Shown: in pieces, positions 61,504 through 64,000 of the stretch
How positions within the stretch are numbered: the stretch's first letter is position 1
How the letters are laid out: each line of letters begins with the position of its first letter
Assembly (NCBI RefSeq): GCF_002304225.1
Contig: NZ_NSLB01000001.1
Span: 248,001-312,000 of the forward strand
Direction of reading: 5' to 3'
Length of the DNA stretch: 64,000 bases
From: Pseudomonas sp. HAR-UPW-AIA-41
Lineage (GTDB): Bacteria > Pseudomonadota > Gammaproteobacteria > Pseudomonadales > Pseudomonadaceae
The notes under the pieces: generated by a model
Database searches by the model: none
The model's input: only the letters and a program-made list of their open reading frames with translations
What the model was told of the DNA's origin: nothing
Position numbers and translations under genes: made by a program

Positions 61504-62589
61504 TCAGGGCACCATGGCGAGGAACAGGAAGACGGCGAACACCACCAGATGCACGGCGCCTTGCAACACGGTGGCCCGCCCGCCGGACAGGGTCATGCTG
61601 GTCAGCAGCAGCGTCAGGGCCAGCAGGGCGATCTCCTTGGGTGGCAGTCCCAGAGCCAGTGGCAGGTCAAGGCTGATGGCGGTGATGGCGACGGCGGGGA
61701 TAGTCAGACCGATGGTGGCCAGGGCCGAGCCAAGGGCCAGGTTGAAACTGGTCTGCATGCGGTTGGCCGCAGCGGCGCGGGTGGCCGACAGGGTTTCCGG
61801 CAGCAGCACGATCAGGGCAATGGCGATACCGACCACCGCATTGGGCATGCCGGCGGCATCTACCGCCGCTTCGATGGAGGGTGCTATGACCTTGGCCAGA
61901 CCGACCACGGCGATCAGGGCCACCACCAGCAGCGCCAGGCTCACCAGCGCGACACCCGTGCCCGGTACTGTGGTGTGTTCGGCTTCCGTGGCGGAGCCTT
62001 CGGGCAGGAAGAACTCGCGGTGCAGCACGGTCTGAACGAAGACGAAAATGCCCCACAGCACCAGCGAAACCACGGCGGCAAAGATCAGCTGGGCGCTGGA
62101 ATAGGTCGGCCCGGCGCTGCTGGAGGTGAACACCGGCAGTACCAGCGTAAGGGTCGCCAGCGTGATCAGAACCGCCAGAGCCGGCGTGGTGCCTTCCATG
62201 CGAAAACCGATAACCCGGTGACGGATGCTGCCCATGAGCAGGCACAGGCCGATCACCCCGTTGCACACGATCATCACGGTGGCATACACCGTGTCGCGGG
62301 CGAGGCTGGCCGAATCCTCGCCACCGGCGAGCATCATCGACACGATCAGCGAGGCTTCGATCACCGTGACGGCCAGGGCCAGCACCAGAGCGCCGAAGGG
62401 TTCGCCAACGCGATGGGCGATAACCTCGGCGTGGTGTACGGCGGCCAGCACCGAAGCCACGAGCACGGCGCCTGCCAGCATCACCAGCGGCCAGCTGGCC
62501 GACTGGCCGAACAGAGCGGCGAGCAGGGCGCAGCCAGCCGGTGGCAGCAAGAGTGTCCAGAGAGGGAGGTGGTGGGTGAGTCGCGACAT
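61504..62589 (-). CDS. chaA: Calcium/proton antiporter ChaA
   Basis: A 361-residue CaCA-family exchanger with 11 or so membrane helices and the two alpha repeats: GEPFGALVLALAVTVIEASLIVSMM and LPETLSATRAAAANRMQTSFNLALGSALATIGLTIP. Both carry the acidic residues that bind cation. It exchanges Na/K/Ca for protons and helps with alkaline and salt stress. Confidence 0.9.
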   Translation of the reverse strand: MSRLTHHLPLWTLLLPPAGCALLAALFGQSASWPLVMLAGAVLVASVLAAVHHAEVIAHRVGEPFGALVLALAVTVIEASLIVSMMLAGGEDSASLARDTVYATVMIVCNGVIGLCLLMGSIRHRVIGFRMEGTTPALAVLITLATLTLVLPVFTSSSAGPTYSSAQLIFAAVVSLVLWGIFVFVQTVLHREFFLPEGSATEAEHTTVPGTGVALVSLALLVVALIAVVGLAKVIAPSIEAAVDAAGMPNAVVGIAIALIVLLPETLSATRAAAANRMQTSFNLALGSALATIGLTIPAVAITAISLDLPLALGLPPKEIALLALTLLLTSMTLSGGRATVLQGAVHLVVFAVFLFLAMVP

Positions 62590-62780
62590 GAATCTATTCC
62601 AGAACAGGCGACCGCTTCAGGCGGGCGCGTGAAAACCAGTTGACCGGGGCAGTATGACAGGCAGTGACTGTTTCGGTTCGTTTGCTCTGCAACTGCCTGT
62701 TGTTGTCTGTTCGCTCTGCAGGTGCTGCCACAGTGGCGCGCAATCAAGCATCATGGCGGCATTCAACCGAGGAGGTGGTC

Positions 62781-63632
62781 ATGCGTGTGAGTTCTGTTGC
62801 CGTTGCCTGGCTGGCGGGGCTGTTGGGGGGCGCGGCGGCCTGCAGTGCCAGTGCCACGGAAGAGGCGCAGCTGATTGCGGCGATCAATACCTACCGCAGC
62901 CAGGTGCAGCTGTGCGCCGGTCAGGGCACTGGAGAGCTGCCGCCGTTGACCAGCGATACCCGTCTGGCCCTGCCGGTCGGTGCCGGCGGTGATCTGCAGG
63001 CGCAACTCAATGCCACGGCCTACCCGATGATGCGCGTGCAGTCGATCAACCTGTCCGGCCCGCGCGAGGCGCAAACGGCGCTCAAGGCGCTGAGCGAGAG
63101 TTTCTGCAAGGTGCTGCTTGACCCGCAGTTCGTCGATATCGGCGTCAGTCGGGTCGACCGCGACTGGCGCATCGTCCTGGCGCGGCCGCTGCTGGCCGGC
63201 AAGCTGGGCGACTGGCAGGCCGAAGGGCAGAAGCTGCTGGAGGCGGTCAACACGGCGCGGGCCCAGGCCCGTCAGTGCGGCAGCCAATCGTTCAATGCCA
63301 GCGCGCCATTGAGCTGGAATGCCACTCTGGGCAGCGTGGCCGAGGCCCATAGCCGCTCTATGGCCAACGGCAACTACTTCAGCCACAAGGACCGCGACGG
63401 CCGCACGCCGGGCGACCGGGCCGAACTGGGCGGCTACAGCGGCATGCAGATTGGCGAGAACATCGCCGCCGGCCTCGACACCCCGCGGCGCGTGGTTGAT
63501 GGCTGGCTGGCCAGCCCCGGCCACTGCGCCACCCTGATGAACCCGCAGTTCCGCGAGCTGGGCTCGGCCTATGCGACCGATCCCAAGAGTGACGCGGGTA
63601 TCTACTGGACGGCGCTGTTCGGCGCGCCCTGA
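62781..63632 (+). CDS. Secreted CAP-domain (SCP/PR-1-like) protein
   Basis: A 283-residue exported protein with a signal peptide (MRVSSVAVAWLAGLLGGAAA), an N-terminal region of about 130 residues with paired Cys, and a C-terminal CAP domain (LLEAVNTARAQARQCG, LSWNATLGSVAEAHSRSMANGNYFSHKDRDG, IGENIAAGLDTPRRVVDGWLASPGHCATLMNPQFRELG). The two His and Glu that line the CAP cavity are present. GAGGAGGTGGTC precedes the ATG at 62781. Confidence 0.9.
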   Translation: MRVSSVAVAWLAGLLGGAAACSASATEEAQLIAAINTYRSQVQLCAGQGTGELPPLTSDTRLALPVGAGGDLQAQLNATAYPMMRVQSINLSGPREAQTALKALSESFCKVLLDPQFVDIGVSRVDRDWRIVLARPLLAGKLGDWQAEGQKLLEAVNTARAQARQCGSQSFNASAPLSWNATLGSVAEAHSRSMANGNYFSHKDRDGRTPGDRAELGGYSGMQIGENIAAGLDTPRRVVDGWLASPGHCATLMNPQFRELGSAYATDPKSDAGIYWTALFGAP

Positions 63633-63706
63633 TACGTTGGCCTGACCGGCATCTGCGTTTCGTTCAGGGGTGATTCAGGTGCCGTTGATTATCGTGATGG
63701 CTGAAC

Positions 63707-63727
63707 GCCGCCCATCGCCTGGGCGGC
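63707..63727. terminator. Hairpin after the CAP-domain gene
   Basis: GCCGCCCA-TCGCC-TGGGCGGC forms an 8-bp stem about 75 bp after the stop. There is no T-run, so termination is only possible. Confidence 0.4.
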
Positions 63728-63745
63728 CTCTGTCGAGATGGCATC

Positions 63746-64000
63746 ATGATCACACGTACCTTTGCTCTTGGCGCACTGGCCTTATTGGCCGGATGCTCCG
63801 AACTTCAACGCCTGCATGAGGAACAGGTGGCACGCGACTGCCTGCCGGCTTTTTCTCAGCAGAGGGGGCAGCGCGATGGAGCCTATGGGCAGCCTGCCGA
63901 TGTCGGCTGGTTCAAAGCCTATTGTCCCCCACATCAGCAGGCCGCGGCGGTACAGGCCTATTCGGCCGGCTATAACGCCGGTCGGCCGCAAATTCAGCCG
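63746..64000 (+). CDS. Lipoprotein, truncated by the window edge
   Basis: An 85-codon open frame from ATG 63746 to the edge. A lipobox LLAGC gives a lipid-modified Cys16, followed by QRLHEEQVARDCLPAF, GAYGQPADVGWFKAYCPPH and QAYSAGYNAGRPQ. The pattern resembles DUF2799-type outer-membrane lipoproteins. GAGATGG precedes the start. Confidence 0.7.
   Translation, partial: MITRTFALGALALLAGCSELQRLHEEQVARDCLPAFSQQRGQRDGAYGQPADVGWFKAYCPPHQQAAAVQAYSAGYNAGRPQIQP

Overview
The window looks like a Pseudomonas chromosome. GC is high, and mxtR-type, rdgC, azlCD, prc, ahpCF, rmuC, umuDC, a PtrA-like protein and OprD-family genes all have clear Pseudomonas-type relatives. I do not assign a species. All calls come from reading the sequence; no database search was possible.

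Positions 1-19262 form a metal-resistance block. From the left it holds a Cd/Zn/Pb P-type ATPase (cadA, cut by the window edge) divergent from cadR; a CueR-type promoter driving a small copper chaperone; a bufferin-type metallophore operon (bufA-bufB-bufC plus an unrecognised fourth gene); a PtrA-like small protein; the copper-inducible set copA, a Met/His-rich small protein, copB, a His-tailed cytochrome c and copG; an OprD-family porin; a DUF2790 protein; and the RND exporter cusC-cusB-cusA, with a CusF-like domain fused to CusB. Three copper-box sequences (TTACA-N4-TGTAA type) lie before the ptrA-like gene, copA and the DUF2790 gene. No copRS or cueR gene is in the window.

Positions 19529-24010 look like the end of an integrated element. 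They contain a tyrosine recombinase, about 730 bp of unusual non-coding DNA (a multi-helix element, a nested palindrome and five evenly spaced 23-bp palindromes), a three-gene operon with an antirepressor-like protein, a divergent XRE regulator, a small gene with a structured leader, integrase-arm-like direct repeats, and the displaced 3' end of a tRNA-Ser followed by its terminator. The tRNA tail marks an island end. The other end, probably including some or all of the metal genes, lies left of the window.

From 24062 onward the window is ordinary core chromosome. It starts with an SOS-controlled umuDC pair in which umuD appears frameshifted. It continues with gloA, an AraC regulator, rmuC, a hydrolase, a MerR regulator, a MgtC-type protein, pirin, the SSF-linked hybrid kinase mxtR, azlCD, an MFS/acyltransferase fusion, rdgC, tRNA-Val and tRNA-Asp, an FKBP isomerase, DUF1232, a Sel1-repeat protein, an EAL-CBS-GGDEF protein, prc, a quinone oxidoreductase, ahpC and ahpF. 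The right end has a pseudouridine-synthase-like protein lacking the catalytic Asp, an amidohydrolase, periplasmic endonuclease I, a YebC-family regulator, a 42-residue basic protein, a UbiA-type prenyltransferase, a ribosome hibernation factor, a parvulin, ChaA, a CAP-domain protein and a lipoprotein cut by the right edge.

The least explained DNA is 20474-21203, the control region between the recombinase and the small-gene operon.
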